From assembly GCF_023983475.1 (NCBI RefSeq), contig NZ_CP092712.1, forward strand, positions 372,001 to 436,000: a stretch of 64,000 nucleotides of DNA. Reading direction: 5' to 3'. This stretch comes from Aliivibrio fischeri ATCC 7744 = JCM 18803 = DSM 507 (GTDB lineage Bacteria; Pseudomonadota; Gammaproteobacteria; Enterobacterales; Vibrionaceae). Below are positions 55,788 to 64,000 of this stretch, piece after piece. The notes below the pieces were generated by a model that worked only from the letters and a program-made list of their open reading frames with translations, ran no database searches and was not told the origin of the DNA. The translations under genes and the position numbers were made by a program. Position 1 is the first letter of the stretch. Each line of letters opens with the position of its first letter.

Positions 55788-57143
55788 TTACATCAGGATG
55801 GTTGCTAGGCCAAGGAAAGCAAATAGGCCGATAACATCGGTAATGGTGGTTAATGCCATGCCACCAGCTAATGCAGGATCGATATTCATTTTTTTAAGAA
55901 TCAAAGGAATCGATACACCAGCAACACCCGCTACAGTAAGGTTAACCAACATAGCTGCAGATATAATAGCACCAAGCATGATGTCACCTTTCCAAACCAT
56001 CACAATGCCACCAATGATAGCTGCCCAAAGAATACCATTTAAGATGCCGATACCGGCTTCCTTCATAAGCAGTTCTTTTTTGTTACTGTCACCGATATGA
56101 CCCACTGCTAAGCCACGAATAACCAGAGCAACAGTTTGGTTACCAGCCACGCCACCCATTGATGGTACGATTGTCATTAAGACTGCAATAGAAGCCATTT
56201 GCGCTAAGGTTGCTTCAAACATGTTTGAAACCGATGCGGCAGCAAGTGCTGCAAGTACATTCATACCAAGCCAAACACTACGACGACGTGCAGATTTTAC
56301 TACGGGTGCAAAGGTATCTTCTTCGTCATCCATACCGGCCATACTCATCATTGAGTGTTCAGCGTCTTCACGAATAACATCGACAACATCATCGATAGTA
56401 ATACGACCTAAGAGCAAATTATTTTCATCAACAACTGGTGCAGAAACCCAGTTACGACGTTCAAATAAATTCGCAACTTCACCATCATCCGTATTTACAG
56501 GAATCGCTTCATCGGCGTCTTCCATTACATCACTGACCAGAACATCGGGCTGGGCAGTAAGAATTGTAGTTAAAGATAAATGACCGATTAAGCGGCTTTC
56601 TTCATCTAATACGTACAGTGCATCGGTGGCTTCTGGTAATTCACCTTTCATACGAAGGTAACGAAGAACAACATCGATCTCGACATCAGCACGAATCGTT
56701 ATGAAGTCGGTATTCATCATACCGCCAGCGGTGTCCTCTGGGTACGATAGAGCGGTTTCAACGCGGAAGCGATCAACCGTATCCATTTGGCTCAATACTT
56801 CACGAGAAACATCGTCAGGTAAGCTACGAAGAACGTAAGCGACATCATCTGTCTCCATACCTTCTGTTGCTTCAGCAATGCTTTCTGGAGCCATTTGAGA
56901 GACGATGCCATCTTTTACATCTTCAGATAGCTCATCAAGGATCTCACCGTAATCTTCAGGATCGGTTAACTGCCATAATACGTTACGGCTTTTTCTGGGC
57001 GAAGCTTCTAATAGATGGGCAATATCCTCGGGTTCCATGTCCTGTAATAAACGACGAACATGGACAAACATCCCACTATCAAGTGCATTAGATACTTCTT
57101 GAAGAGTTTGATGGGTTTGATCGAAATCTTGTAGCTCTTGCAT
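55788..57143 (-). CDS. mgtE: Magnesium transporter MgtE
   Basis: A 451-aa Mg2+ channel/transporter. The N domain of helical repeats (HVRRLLQDMEPEDIAHLLEASPRKSR ...) is followed by two CBS domains (about residues 135-260) that sense magnesium. Five membrane spans complete it, with the pore motifs PSMGGVAGNQTVALVIRGLA and LAGGMALTTITDVIGLFAFLGLATIL. I choose ATG 57143 because GGGGGAG lies just before it; in-frame ATG codons at 57155 and 57194 are possible but lack a ribosome site. It stands alone, with 150 bases before ptsO's end. Confidence 0.92.
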   Translation of the reverse strand: MQELQDFDQTHQTLQEVSNALDSGMFVHVRRLLQDMEPEDIAHLLEASPRKSRNVLWQLTDPEDYGEILDELSEDVKDGIVSQMAPESIAEATEGMETDDVAYVLRSLPDDVSREVLSQMDTVDRFRVETALSYPEDTAGGMMNTDFITIRADVEIDVVLRYLRMKGELPEATDALYVLDEESRLIGHLSLTTILTAQPDVLVSDVMEDADEAIPVNTDDGEVANLFERRNWVSAPVVDENNLLLGRITIDDVVDVIREDAEHSMMSMAGMDDEEDTFAPVVKSARRRSVWLGMNVLAALAAASVSNMFEATLAQMASIAVLMTIVPSMGGVAGNQTVALVIRGLAVGHIGDSNKKELLMKEAGIGILNGILWAAIIGGIVMVWKGDIMLGAIISAAMLVNLTVAGVAGVSIPLILKKMNIDPALAGGMALTTITDVIGLFAFLGLATILM

Positions 57144-57293
57144 ACTCTCCCCCATAGAAAACCGATTTCTAACTCGAATAATGAGTATAGACAATCTAGA
57201 TTAGATAATGGGCTGAATAGTAACGCAATTTGGAAGGCACGATAAGTGAATTTTGTAAGGATTGGGTTAAACAGGTGTTGAGATGAGTATTAT

Positions 57294-57572
57294 CTACTCA
57301 TCTTCATCAAAACCCGCTTCAATAAGCTCACAAATAGCATTGAGTGCTTGTTCTGCATCAACGCCATCAGCAGAGACATCTACGTATTGTCCTTGTGATG
57401 AATCGAGCATTAAAAGCCCCATAACACCATCTGCCGTTGCTTGAGTATTCTCTTCATTGGTTAAGGTAATTACAGCATCAAAGCTTTGTGCCATCTCAAC
57501 TAATTTTATTGCGGCGCGAGCATGCAAACCTAATCGATTTTTTATTAATAAGTGGCGAGATGAGATTGGCAT
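57294..57572 (-). CDS. ptsO: Phosphocarrier protein NPr (nitrogen PTS HPr)
   Basis: A 92-aa HPr-like protein of the nitrogen-related PTS. It passes phosphate from PtsP to PtsN. The active histidine is in [18 protein letters not shown] (about residue 17), and the region around the usual Ser46 reads [14 protein letters not shown]. The gene follows rapZ by 18 bases at the end of the rpoN operon, which separates it from the sugar HPr (ptsH). Confidence 0.93.
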   Translation of the reverse strand: MPISSRHLLIKNRLGLHARAAIKLVEMAQSFDAVITLTNEENTQATADGVMGLLMLDSSQGQYVDVSADGVDAEQALNAICELIEAGFDEDE

Positions 57573-57590
57573 AATTAAGGCTCTTTAATA

Positions 57591-58445
57591 TTAATGTCTT
57601 TCTAGGGTTTTATGACGGATCTGAACTTGTTTACCTCGCTGTTTAAAGTATTCCCCTAATTGTTGGGTAATATAAACAGAGCGGTGTTGACCACCAGTAC
57701 AACCAATCGCTACGGTTAAATAACTGCGATTGTTTTTTTCAAGAGCAGGTAGCCAGGTGGTCAAAAATTGTTGGATTTGCTCTTTAAGTTGGATGACTTC
57801 TGCGTGTTTTGCTAAATAGTCAGCAACGGGTTTATCTAACCCTGTCATCGGGCGTAAACTTGGTTCCCAATGAGGATTAGGTAAGAAGCGTACATCAAAA
57901 ACATAATCAGCATCGGTGGGTAAACCGTGCTTAAATCCAAAAGATTCAAATACCATCACCAACTCTTTAGATTCTCGACCTAGGATCCGTGAGCGTAGGG
58001 TTTCACTTAAATCATGAATCGATTTTGTTGTGGTATCTAAGACAAGATCGGCTTCTTCTCTGTAGTCACTTAAAATGCTTTTCTCAAGTGTTACGGCTTG
58101 TTCTAAAGAACATTGCTCTCCGATTAAAGAGAGCGGGTGCAAACGGCGAGTTTCGCTGTAGCGCTTAATTAGCTCTTTATCTTCAGCATCTAAAAAGATA
58201 ACCGTAACATCATGTGTTTTCTTTAATAGCGCTAAGGTGTTTTTTAATAATGCAGGATCTTTAGGTAGGTTGCGGATATCAACACTGACAGCAACATTTT
58301 GACTGCTATGTTGAATGGATTCCACAAACTGAGTGAGTAAATCAATAGGTAAATTATCAACACAATAATAACCAAGATCTTCTAATACACGTAAAGCGAC
58401 AGATTTACCTGCACCAGAGCTTCCGCTAACTACCATGAGTTTCAT
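57591..58445 (-). CDS. rapZ: RNase adapter protein RapZ
   Basis: A 284-aa GTP/ATP-binding protein of the RapZ/YvcJ family. In E. coli it delivers the small RNA GlmZ to RNase E and so controls glucosamine-6-phosphate synthesis. Walker A GSSGAGKS is at residues 8-15, and [22 protein letters not shown] and [23 protein letters not shown] follow. The C-terminal RNA-binding region includes [18 protein letters not shown]. It stands between ptsN and ptsO, as in enterobacteria. Confidence 0.95.
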   Translation of the reverse strand: MKLMVVSGSSGAGKSVALRVLEDLGYYCVDNLPIDLLTQFVESIQHSSQNVAVSVDIRNLPKDPALLKNTLALLKKTHDVTVIFLDAEDKELIKRYSETRRLHPLSLIGEQCSLEQAVTLEKSILSDYREEADLVLDTTTKSIHDLSETLRSRILGRESKELVMVFESFGFKHGLPTDADYVFDVRFLPNPHWEPSLRPMTGLDKPVADYLAKHAEVIQLKEQIQQFLTTWLPALEKNNRSYLTVAIGCTGGQHRSVYITQQLGEYFKQRGKQVQIRHKTLERH

Positions 58446-58468
58446 TATTATGACCTTAAAAAAGATGG

Positions 58469-58912
58469 TTAAGATGTGATGATTTGATAAAGCTCGTCAT
58501 CATTTTCCGCATGGCGCAGCTGACGTAATACTTGTTTATCATTGAGTTTTTCAGCAACACTAGAAAGTGTTTTTAGATGAAGCTTACATTGTTCATCGGG
58601 AACGAGAAGTGCAAAAAGAATATCAACAGGACGATTATCAATAGCATCAAATTCGATGGGTTCTTGGCATTGGATAAGTACAGCTACGGCATTATCACAA
58701 TTGAACATTCGGCCATGGGGGATAGCTATCCCATTACCTATACCAGTACTTCCCATTTTTTCTCGGTTTAATAAGCTTTCAAAAAGCTCTTGAGGGCTTT
58801 GACCAATTTGAGGTGCGGCAATCTCACTAATAAGTTCTAATGCGCGCTTTTTGCTTGTGCATTGGACTGCACTTTTCGTGCAATCCAATGAAAGAATGGT
58901 GCTTAACTGCAT
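58469..58912 (-). CDS. ptsN: Nitrogen PTS EIIA component
   Basis: A 147-aa EIIA of the fructose/mannitol fold. It is phosphorylated by NPr on the histidine in [14 protein letters not shown] (about residue 73) and regulates potassium transport and other targets in E. coli. The N-terminus [13 protein letters not shown] and the middle [22 protein letters not shown] are typical. It is two bases from hpf and 23 bases from rapZ in the rpoN operon. Confidence 0.94.
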   Translation of the reverse strand: MQLSTILSLDCTKSAVQCTSKKRALELISEIAAPQIGQSPQELFESLLNREKMGSTGIGNGIAIPHGRMFNCDNAVAVLIQCQEPIEFDAIDNRPVDILFALLVPDEQCKLHLKTLSSVAEKLNDKQVLRQLRHAENDDELYQIITS

Positions 58913-58913
58913 G

Positions 58914-59201
58914 TTAATGACTACTTAGTTTTTCTTTATGTTTATTGAGTTGGCGGATCAATTTATCAACCAAACCATCAATAGCTGCATACATATCTTC
59001 TGAGTCAGAATGAGCGTGTATGTCACCTTGATTTACGTGAAGTGTTGCTTCTGCTACATGCTGTACTTTTTCTAATTTTAATACAACATGTACATTATTA
59101 ATGTGTTCAAAAAAACGCTCTAATTTTTGGAATTTGGTATTCACATACTCACGAAGGCTATCGGTTAGTTCGACGTTTTGACCTGCGATGTTTATTTGCA
59201 T
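58914..59201 (-). CDS. hpf: Ribosome hibernation promoting factor, short form
   Basis: A 95-aa protein of the HPF/RaiA family that binds the 30S A and P sites and promotes 100S dimers in stationary phase. It begins MQINIAGQNVELTDSLREYVNTKFQKLERFF and ends with the basic helix LVDKLIRQLNKHKEKL. The lack of a C-terminal extension makes it the short HPF of gammaproteobacteria. It follows rpoN by 19 bases. Confidence 0.94.
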   Translation of the reverse strand: MQINIAGQNVELTDSLREYVNTKFQKLERFFEHINNVHVVLKLEKVQHVAEATLHVNQGDIHAHSDSEDMYAAIDGLVDKLIRQLNKHKEKLSSH

Positions 59202-59220
59202 AACACTTCCTTTTAATTAA

Positions 59221-60690
59221 TTAAAGTAAACGCTTACGCTGATTTGATGGTGCGATACCAAGTGATTCACGATATTTAGCAATGGTACGGCGTGCTACTT
59301 GGATCCCTTGCTCAGCCAGTAAGGTTGCAATTTTACTATCACTTAACGGCTTAGCTTGATTCTCAGCCGCAACCAATTTTTTCACTAGTGCTCGGATTGC
59401 TGTAGATGAGCATTCACCACCATTATCCGTACTAACATGACTAGAGAAGAAATATTTCAATTCAAAAATACCTCGAGGGGTATGCATGAACTTCTGTGTT
59501 GTTACTCGTGATATGGTGGATTCGTGCATATCGACATCTAATGCGATGTCATTTAAAACCATAGGTTTCATTGCTTCTTCACCATATTCGAAGAAATCTT
59601 GTTGATGTTCAACTATACAACGTGCAACTTTGAGCAGCGTCTCGTTTCTGCTCTCTAGGCTCTTAATTAACCACTTTGCCTCTTGCAAATTGGTTCGAAT
59701 GAATTGCCCATCCGGAGTGTTGCCCATTGTCTTACCAAGAGCCGCATATTCAGCGTTTACTTTTAAGCGAGGAACACTGTCAGGGTTAATGGTTACAACC
59801 CATTTTCCATTGTGTTTGAATACAGAAACATCAGGAATAACGTACTCAGTTTCAGTATCGATAACACGATTACCTGGGCGAGGCTCTAACTCGTGAATAA
59901 GCATCATGACTTGCTTTAAGTCACTTTCTTTAAGCTTAGTCTCTTTTGCTAGTTGTCGGTAGTCTCGATTTCCTAATAAATTAATATGATCTTTTAAAAT
60001 CAGCTTAGTTTCAGGTAACCAAGGTGTATCAGCAGGGTAAGTTGCAAGTTGAAGTAATAGACACTCAGCTAAATCACGAGAAGCAACACCTAGTGGATCA
60101 AATTGTTGAATGCGTTTTAAAACCGCTTCAACTTCATCCATTTCAACCTCTTCATCTCCAATACTTTCTAAAATATCGTCGAGAGAACTAGTCAGGTAAC
60201 CGTATTCATCTAATGACTCGATAATCGTGGTTGCGATTGTTCTATCAAGATCGGTAAATGGGGTTAAGTCAGCTTGCCACATCAGATAATCTTGCAAGCT
60301 TTCTGTGGTTTCACCTTGATAAATAGGTGTGTCATCATCAATAGCTAATCCAGTGCTTCCACTGTTTGCGCTATAAACATCATCCCAACTTGCATCCATC
60401 TCAAGTTCTTCTGAAATATTATTGCTTTCAATGACATCGCTGCTATCAGTTACTGGTGTTTCTTGTTCTGCTGATGCGGTTTCTTTTTCCGCTTGAGGCT
60501 CAGGAGAGGTAAGAGTTTCAGGTGTGCCTAATGCTTCCTCTTCTACATCTAGAAGTGGATTTGAGTCGAGCGCTTCTTGAATCTCTTGCTGTAGGTCAAG
60601 GGTCGATAATTGCAATAATCGAATAGCTTGCTGCAACTGAGGCGTCATAGCAAGTTGTTGTCCCATTTTTAACTGAAGAGATGCTTTCAT
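59221..60690 (-). CDS. rpoN: RNA polymerase sigma-54 factor
   Basis: A 489-aa sigma-54. Region I is glutamine- and leucine-rich ([29 protein letters not shown]). An acidic region II follows (about 55-115), then the core-binding part (about 120-300), the HTH ([21 protein letters not shown]) and the RpoN box [15 protein letters not shown] near the C-terminus, which reads the -24 element. In vibrios it controls flagella, nitrogen, and biofilm or luminescence regulators. The gene follows lptB by 23 bases. Confidence 0.97.
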   Translation of the reverse strand: MKASLQLKMGQQLAMTPQLQQAIRLLQLSTLDLQQEIQEALDSNPLLDVEEEALGTPETLTSPEPQAEKETASAEQETPVTDSSDVIESNNISEELEMDASWDDVYSANSGSTGLAIDDDTPIYQGETTESLQDYLMWQADLTPFTDLDRTIATTIIESLDEYGYLTSSLDDILESIGDEEVEMDEVEAVLKRIQQFDPLGVASRDLAECLLLQLATYPADTPWLPETKLILKDHINLLGNRDYRQLAKETKLKESDLKQVMMLIHELEPRPGNRVIDTETEYVIPDVSVFKHNGKWVVTINPDSVPRLKVNAEYAALGKTMGNTPDGQFIRTNLQEAKWLIKSLESRNETLLKVARCIVEHQQDFFEYGEEAMKPMVLNDIALDVDMHESTISRVTTQKFMHTPRGIFELKYFFSSHVSTDNGGECSSTAIRALVKKLVAAENQAKPLSDSKIATLLAEQGIQVARRTIAKYRESLGIAPSNQRKRLL

Positions 60691-60713
60691 TATTTAGCGA
60701 TACCTTTTGTACA

Positions 60714-61439
60714 TTACAACTTAAATTGATCACCAAGATAAACGCGTTTTACGTGTTCATCATTTAATACGTGTTCAGGAGTGCCATTTGCAATCATGTG
60801 ACCTTGACTTACGATGTAAGCGTGCTCACATACATCAAGCGTTTCACGAACATTGTGGTCAGTGATTAATACGCCTAAACCACGATCTCTTAGGTGTTGA
60901 ATGATCTTTTTGATATCAATAACAGAGATAGGGTCAACACCAGCAAATGGTTCATCCAATAAAATGAATTTAGGATTAGCAGCGAGTGCGCGTGCGATTT
61001 CAACACGACGACGTTCACCACCAGATAGCGCCATACCATTACTATTACGGATGTGCTGGATATTGAACTCATCTAATAGTTCTTCAAGTTTATCAAGACG
61101 TTCAGCTTTATTTAGATCTTTACGCGTTTGTAAAACGGCCATGATATTGTCAAATACTGACAATTTTCTAAATATAGAAGCTTCTTGAGGTAGATAGCCT
61201 ATCCCCATTTTTGAGCGGTTATGCATTGGTTGCAATGAGATGTCGACACCATCAATAGTAATCGAACCTTCATCACGAGCGACTAAGCCTACAATCATAT
61301 AGAAAGAGGTCGTTTTACCTGCACCATTAGGCCCTAATAAACCAACAATTTTTCCAGATTCAACGGTAAGGCTTACATCGGAAACTACTTTGCGGCTTCC
61401 GTATGTTTTTGCTAAATTCTTTGCTTCTAATATTGCCAT
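60714..61439 (-). CDS. lptB: LPS export ABC ATPase LptB
   Basis: A 241-aa ABC ATPase that powers LptFG to extract LPS from the inner membrane. Walker [10 protein letters not shown] (about 37-45), the Q-loop [12 protein letters not shown], the signature [15 protein letters not shown] and Walker [14 protein letters not shown] are all present, as is the switch histidine in LITDHNVRE. It starts two bases after lptA ends. Confidence 0.97.
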   Translation of the reverse strand: MAILEAKNLAKTYGSRKVVSDVSLTVESGKIVGLLGPNGAGKTTSFYMIVGLVARDEGSITIDGVDISLQPMHNRSKMGIGYLPQEASIFRKLSVFDNIMAVLQTRKDLNKAERLDKLEELLDEFNIQHIRNSNGMALSGGERRRVEIARALAANPKFILLDEPFAGVDPISVIDIKKIIQHLRDRGLGVLITDHNVRETLDVCEHAYIVSQGHMIANGTPEHVLNDEHVKRVYLGDQFKL

Positions 61440-61441
61440 AA

Positions 61442-61939
61442 TTATTTATTATTCAATTGGCTAGGCTGAAGGATGGTTGTTACGCGATCGTCTTTACCAC
61501 CATCAGCAATTAGTTTTTGAGTCTTCATATTATAGGTAATTACTTTACCTTTTATGATGCTGTCATCTTGGGTTAGCTCTGCGCTATCAGTCATTTTTAG
61601 AAATTCGTTTTCTAATTCATAACGTAATTTATTCGCTTTACCTTTTAATGTTTTACCATCATCAGTTAATTGACTAAAGCGAGTTGGTTTTCCATATGCT
61701 TCTAACACTTCTCGTCCTTCTTTACCTTGAGGACGAATCACCACAATTTTATCTGCAAAAATTTCGATACTGCCTTGTTTTAGAGTCACGTCACCTGTAA
61801 AGGTTACTTGGTTACTCTGCATATCAAAATTCTGTGAATTTGAATTAATGTGGATCGGTTGTTCTGTATCGCTACTCAATGCCCAGCTTGAAGCACTGAA
61901 AAGTAGACTTGCAAGTAGACTAACGTGTGAAAGCTTCAT
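61442..61939 (-). CDS. lptA: LPS transport periplasmic protein LptA
   Basis: A 165-aa periplasmic bridge protein with a signal peptide ([20 protein letters not shown], cut before LSSD) and one OstA beta-jellyroll ([39 protein letters not shown]). Copies stack end to end to carry LPS from LptC to LptD. I start at ATG 61939; five extra codons upstream are open. It overlaps lptC by 20 bases. Confidence 0.93.
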   Translation of the reverse strand: MKLSHVSLLASLLFSASSWALSSDTEQPIHINSNSQNFDMQSNQVTFTGDVTLKQGSIEIFADKIVVIRPQGKEGREVLEAYGKPTRFSQLTDDGKTLKGKANKLRYELENEFLKMTDSAELTQDDSIIKGKVITYNMKTQKLIADGGKDDRVTTILQPSQLNNK

Positions 61940-62483
61940 AGATACCTTGTACATTTTCTAATAGGGTTGCTTCTTGGCTTGTGAAGTTACCTTTCATTCC
62001 AACTCCTGTTGTTTCAAAAGTAGGGCCAATGAGATTAACAACATCCTCTGTCATAAAGTCTTTTGTCGTTAGCTCGATCTTCATACTGTCCGTTGTCATT
62101 GTCTCAAATGCTGCGTCAGGCAGTAGATTTTTAACAATGACGTTACCACTTAAGTAAAGTTCGTGCTTTTTATTTAAAACGCCGAGATCGGAGATGATCT
62201 CCCATTCTTTTAATTCACCATCTTTGAATACAAAAAGGTGAGGTGTTGTGAAGTTCGTTTCACCAGTCTTACCAAATCGAGCTAATGCTTTTGCGTTTAT
62301 TTGATAGTTACGAATACCACTTACATCGTAGTTATTATTCGAAATTCCTTTACCTGTAAAAACAGGGACTTGTTGGTCTGGTGTTGTCTGTTGTTCACCT
62401 TTCACGTAGTCATAATATAAGTTGTAGCCTGACCAGCTACAAATCATCAATAGAATGGCCATGAAAAGATGTTTTAAGCTCAT
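61920..62483 (-). CDS. lptC: LPS export protein LptC
   Basis: A 187-aa bitopic inner-membrane protein with an N-terminal TM (HLFMAILLMICSWSGYNLYYDY, about 5-25) and a periplasmic OstA-like jellyroll that receives LPS from LptBFG and hands it to LptA. Marks are KDGELKEWEIISDLGVLNKKHELYLSGNVIV and TEDVVNLIGPTFETTGVGMKGNF. It overlaps kdsC by four bases. Confidence 0.93.
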   Translation of the reverse strand: MSLKHLFMAILLMICSWSGYNLYYDYVKGEQQTTPDQQVPVFTGKGISNNNYDVSGIRNYQINAKALARFGKTGETNFTTPHLFVFKDGELKEWEIISDLGVLNKKHELYLSGNVIVKNLLPDAAFETMTTDSMKIELTTKDFMTEDVVNLIGPTFETTGVGMKGNFTSQEATLLENVQGIYEAFTR

Positions 62484-63040
62484 ATGCTCAAACCTTTATG
62501 TTGCTCTAATTCACCTTTTGCTTCGAGGATCAGGTCACTTACTTCACGAACAGCACCATGACCACCTTTTATGGTTGTTACATAGTTTGCACGTTGAACT
62601 AATAAAGGGTGTCCATCAGCAACACATACCTTTAATGCAACTTTTTCCATAACAGGCCAATCAATAAGGTCATCACCAATATAGCCAGTATGCTCAGGAG
62701 CTACATTGAGTTTAGTTAAAATATCTTGGTATGCTTGTAATTTGTTGTCTTGTCCTTGATAGATCAATTTAATACCAAGAGCTGTCATTCGGTTTTCAAC
62801 AATTTTTGAGCTACGACCCGTAATAATCGCAATTTCAACGCCTGCTGACATGAGTGATTTCACACCATAACCATCGCGAGTATGGAACGTTTTTAATTCT
62901 TCGCCATCATTACCCATGTAAACAAGGCCATCAGAGAAGACGCCGTCAACGTCACAAATCAGAAGCTTAATGTCTTTTGCTATGTTAAAGATTGACTCTT
63001 CAACTTGGCCATAAAGAGTTGAAACTAATTTTGTTGTCAT
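62480..63040 (-). CDS. kdsC: 3-deoxy-D-manno-octulosonate 8-phosphate phosphatase
   Basis: A 186-aa HAD-superfamily (C0, tetrameric) phosphatase that makes Kdo from Kdo-8-phosphate. The nucleophile motif is LLICDVDGVFSDG (about residues 26-38); TGRSSKIV and the final GYIGDDLIDWPVM motif follow, and the end GAVREVSDLIL caps the neighbouring subunit. It shares a base with the kdsD stop codon. Confidence 0.96.
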   Translation of the reverse strand: MTTKLVSTLYGQVEESIFNIAKDIKLLICDVDGVFSDGLVYMGNDGEELKTFHTRDGYGVKSLMSAGVEIAIITGRSSKIVENRMTALGIKLIYQGQDNKLQAYQDILTKLNVAPEHTGYIGDDLIDWPVMEKVALKVCVADGHPLLVQRANYVTTIKGGHGAVREVSDLILEAKGELEQHKGLSI

Positions 63041-64000
63041 TACATCACTCCCGCTTTTAATAAGTCATGCATATTCAATGCACCAACTAAGCGATGAGTT
63101 TCATCACAAAGTAATAATCCATTTATTTTCTTATCTTGCATTAGGTTTAGACCTTCAACAGCAAGTAAGTTTGGATTAGCAACCGCTGGAGAGTGTGTCA
63201 TTACTTCTCCAATAGTTTGAGTATGGATATCGATCTTATTATCTAAAAGGCGACGTAAGTCACCATCAGTGAAGATACCAATTACTTTTTGCTCGTTATC
63301 AACGATAGCTGTCATTCCTAACCCTTTTTCAGACACTTCTAAAAGTGCTGTTTTAATAAGAGCATCAGCCGTAACCATTGGCAATTCATCACCTGTATGC
63401 ATGATGTCTGATAATAAGAGTAGTAATTTACGACCCAAAGCGCCACCTGGATGTGATAAAGCAAAGTCATCAGCAGTAAAGCCTCTTGCTTGAAGAAGCG
63501 CAACAGCAAAAGCGTCTCCCATAGCAAGGGTTGCTGTTGTACTTGATGTTGGCGCTAAACCAAGAGGGCAAGCTTCTTGAGGAACCGTAATTTGAAGGTT
63601 CACATCAGCGACTTTTACCATGCTAGATTCCGGTTTACCTGTCATTGTAATTAACGTGATACCTAGACGTTTAATTACTGGCAGTAAAGCAAGGATTTCA
63701 GACGCTTCACCTGAGTTAGAAATAGCAATAACAATATCGCCTTTTTCAATCATGCCTAAATCACCATGGCTTGCTTCGCCAGGGTGTACAAAGAAAGAGG
63801 GAGTGCCTGTACTTGCTAAGGTAGCTGCAATCTTATTACCAATGTGACCTGATTTACCCATTCCCATAACAACAACTTTTTGCTTGCATTCAAGCATTAA
63901 TTGACACGCTTTAGTGAAGTCATCGTTAATGTAATTGCTGAGTTGGGTAAGAGCATCGATTTCAATTTGAAGAACATTTTTTCCTGCTTTGCAGAAATCA
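63040..64000 (-). CDS. kdsD: Arabinose-5-phosphate isomerase KdsD (start outside window)
   Basis: An aldose-ketose isomerase that converts ribulose-5-phosphate to arabinose-5-phosphate, the first step to Kdo. The frame is open to the window edge: the codons before the first internal ATG read DFCKAGKNVLQIEIDALTQL, which matches the N-terminus of the family, so only about the first dozen residues are missing. The SIS domain has MGMGKSGHIGNKIAATLASTG and HPGEASHGDLGM. Two CBS domains make up the C-terminal half (DIMHTGDELPMV ...; IGEVMTHSPAVANPN). Confidence 0.96.
   Translation of the reverse strand, partial: DFCKAGKNVLQIEIDALTQLSNYINDDFTKACQLMLECKQKVVVMGMGKSGHIGNKIAATLASTGTPSFFVHPGEASHGDLGMIEKGDIVIAISNSGEASEILALLPVIKRLGITLITMTGKPESSMVKVADVNLQITVPQEACPLGLAPTSSTTATLAMGDAFAVALLQARGFTADDFALSHPGGALGRKLLLLLSDIMHTGDELPMVTADALIKTALLEVSEKGLGMTAIVDNEQKVIGIFTDGDLRRLLDNKIDIHTQTIGEVMTHSPAVANPNLLAVEGLNLMQDKKINGLLLCDETHRLVGALNMHDLLKAGVM

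Noticed and set aside
55750-56583. Open frames on the plus strand opposite mgtE
   Set aside because: They are antisense shadows of the conserved MgtE membrane and CBS domains and show no protein-like family features.

Overview
The window reads as chromosome of a low-GC gammaproteobacterium of the family Vibrionaceae, most probably the genus Aliivibrio (A. fischeri, A. logei or A. salmonicida type). The reasons are the AT-rich base use, the complete MSHA type IV pilus locus in the vibrio order (csrD-mshI-J-K-L-M-N-E-G-F-B-A-C-D-O-P-Q-mreBCD), and the metH-lysC-aminotransferase-pglL-uvrA-galU series seen in vibrios. Species assignment is inference; no database search was possible.

Layout. 1-8.4 kb: end of metH, lysC with a lysine riboswitch and a candidate terminator platform, a class V aminotransferase, a PglL-type O-oligosaccharyltransferase, and SOS-controlled uvrA. 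8.4-21.3 kb: galU, preceded in transcription order by a ten-gene minus-strand operon for a Wzx/Wzy-dependent exopolysaccharide. That operon encodes an initiating sugar transferase, an outer-membrane beta-barrel, a short OPX protein, a Wzc-like co-polymerase, Wzx, Wzy, three glycosyltransferases and a small membrane protein. 21.5-22.9 kb: ssb and a frameshifted membrane-protein gene. 23-41.5 kb: csrD and seventeen msh genes, split into an assembly operon (mshI to mshF) and a pilin operon (mshB to mshQ) with its own promoter. 41.6-52.9 kb: mreBCD, maf, rng, yhdP, a nitrilase-family amidase, tldD and darP. 53-55.7 kb: pmbA (tldE), broken by a complete IS3-family insertion sequence. 55.8-64 kb: mgtE and the conserved ptsO-rapZ-ptsN-hpf-rpoN-lptB-lptA-lptC-kdsC-kdsD block, which links nitrogen PTS, sigma-54 and LPS transport and Kdo synthesis.

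Most of the window is housekeeping. The points that stand out are: (i) the IS insertion in pmbA, with exact ends and a 3-bp target duplication, leaving tldD without its partner; (ii) the export part of the polysaccharide operon, where the Wzc-like protein has lost its kinase motifs and the OPX protein is half-length and sits next to a dedicated beta-barrel; (iii) a one-base frameshift in the membrane gene after ssb; (iv) the riboswitch architecture of lysC. No CRISPR array, prophage, tRNA or rRNA gene was seen, and I found no clearly new defence or mobile system.
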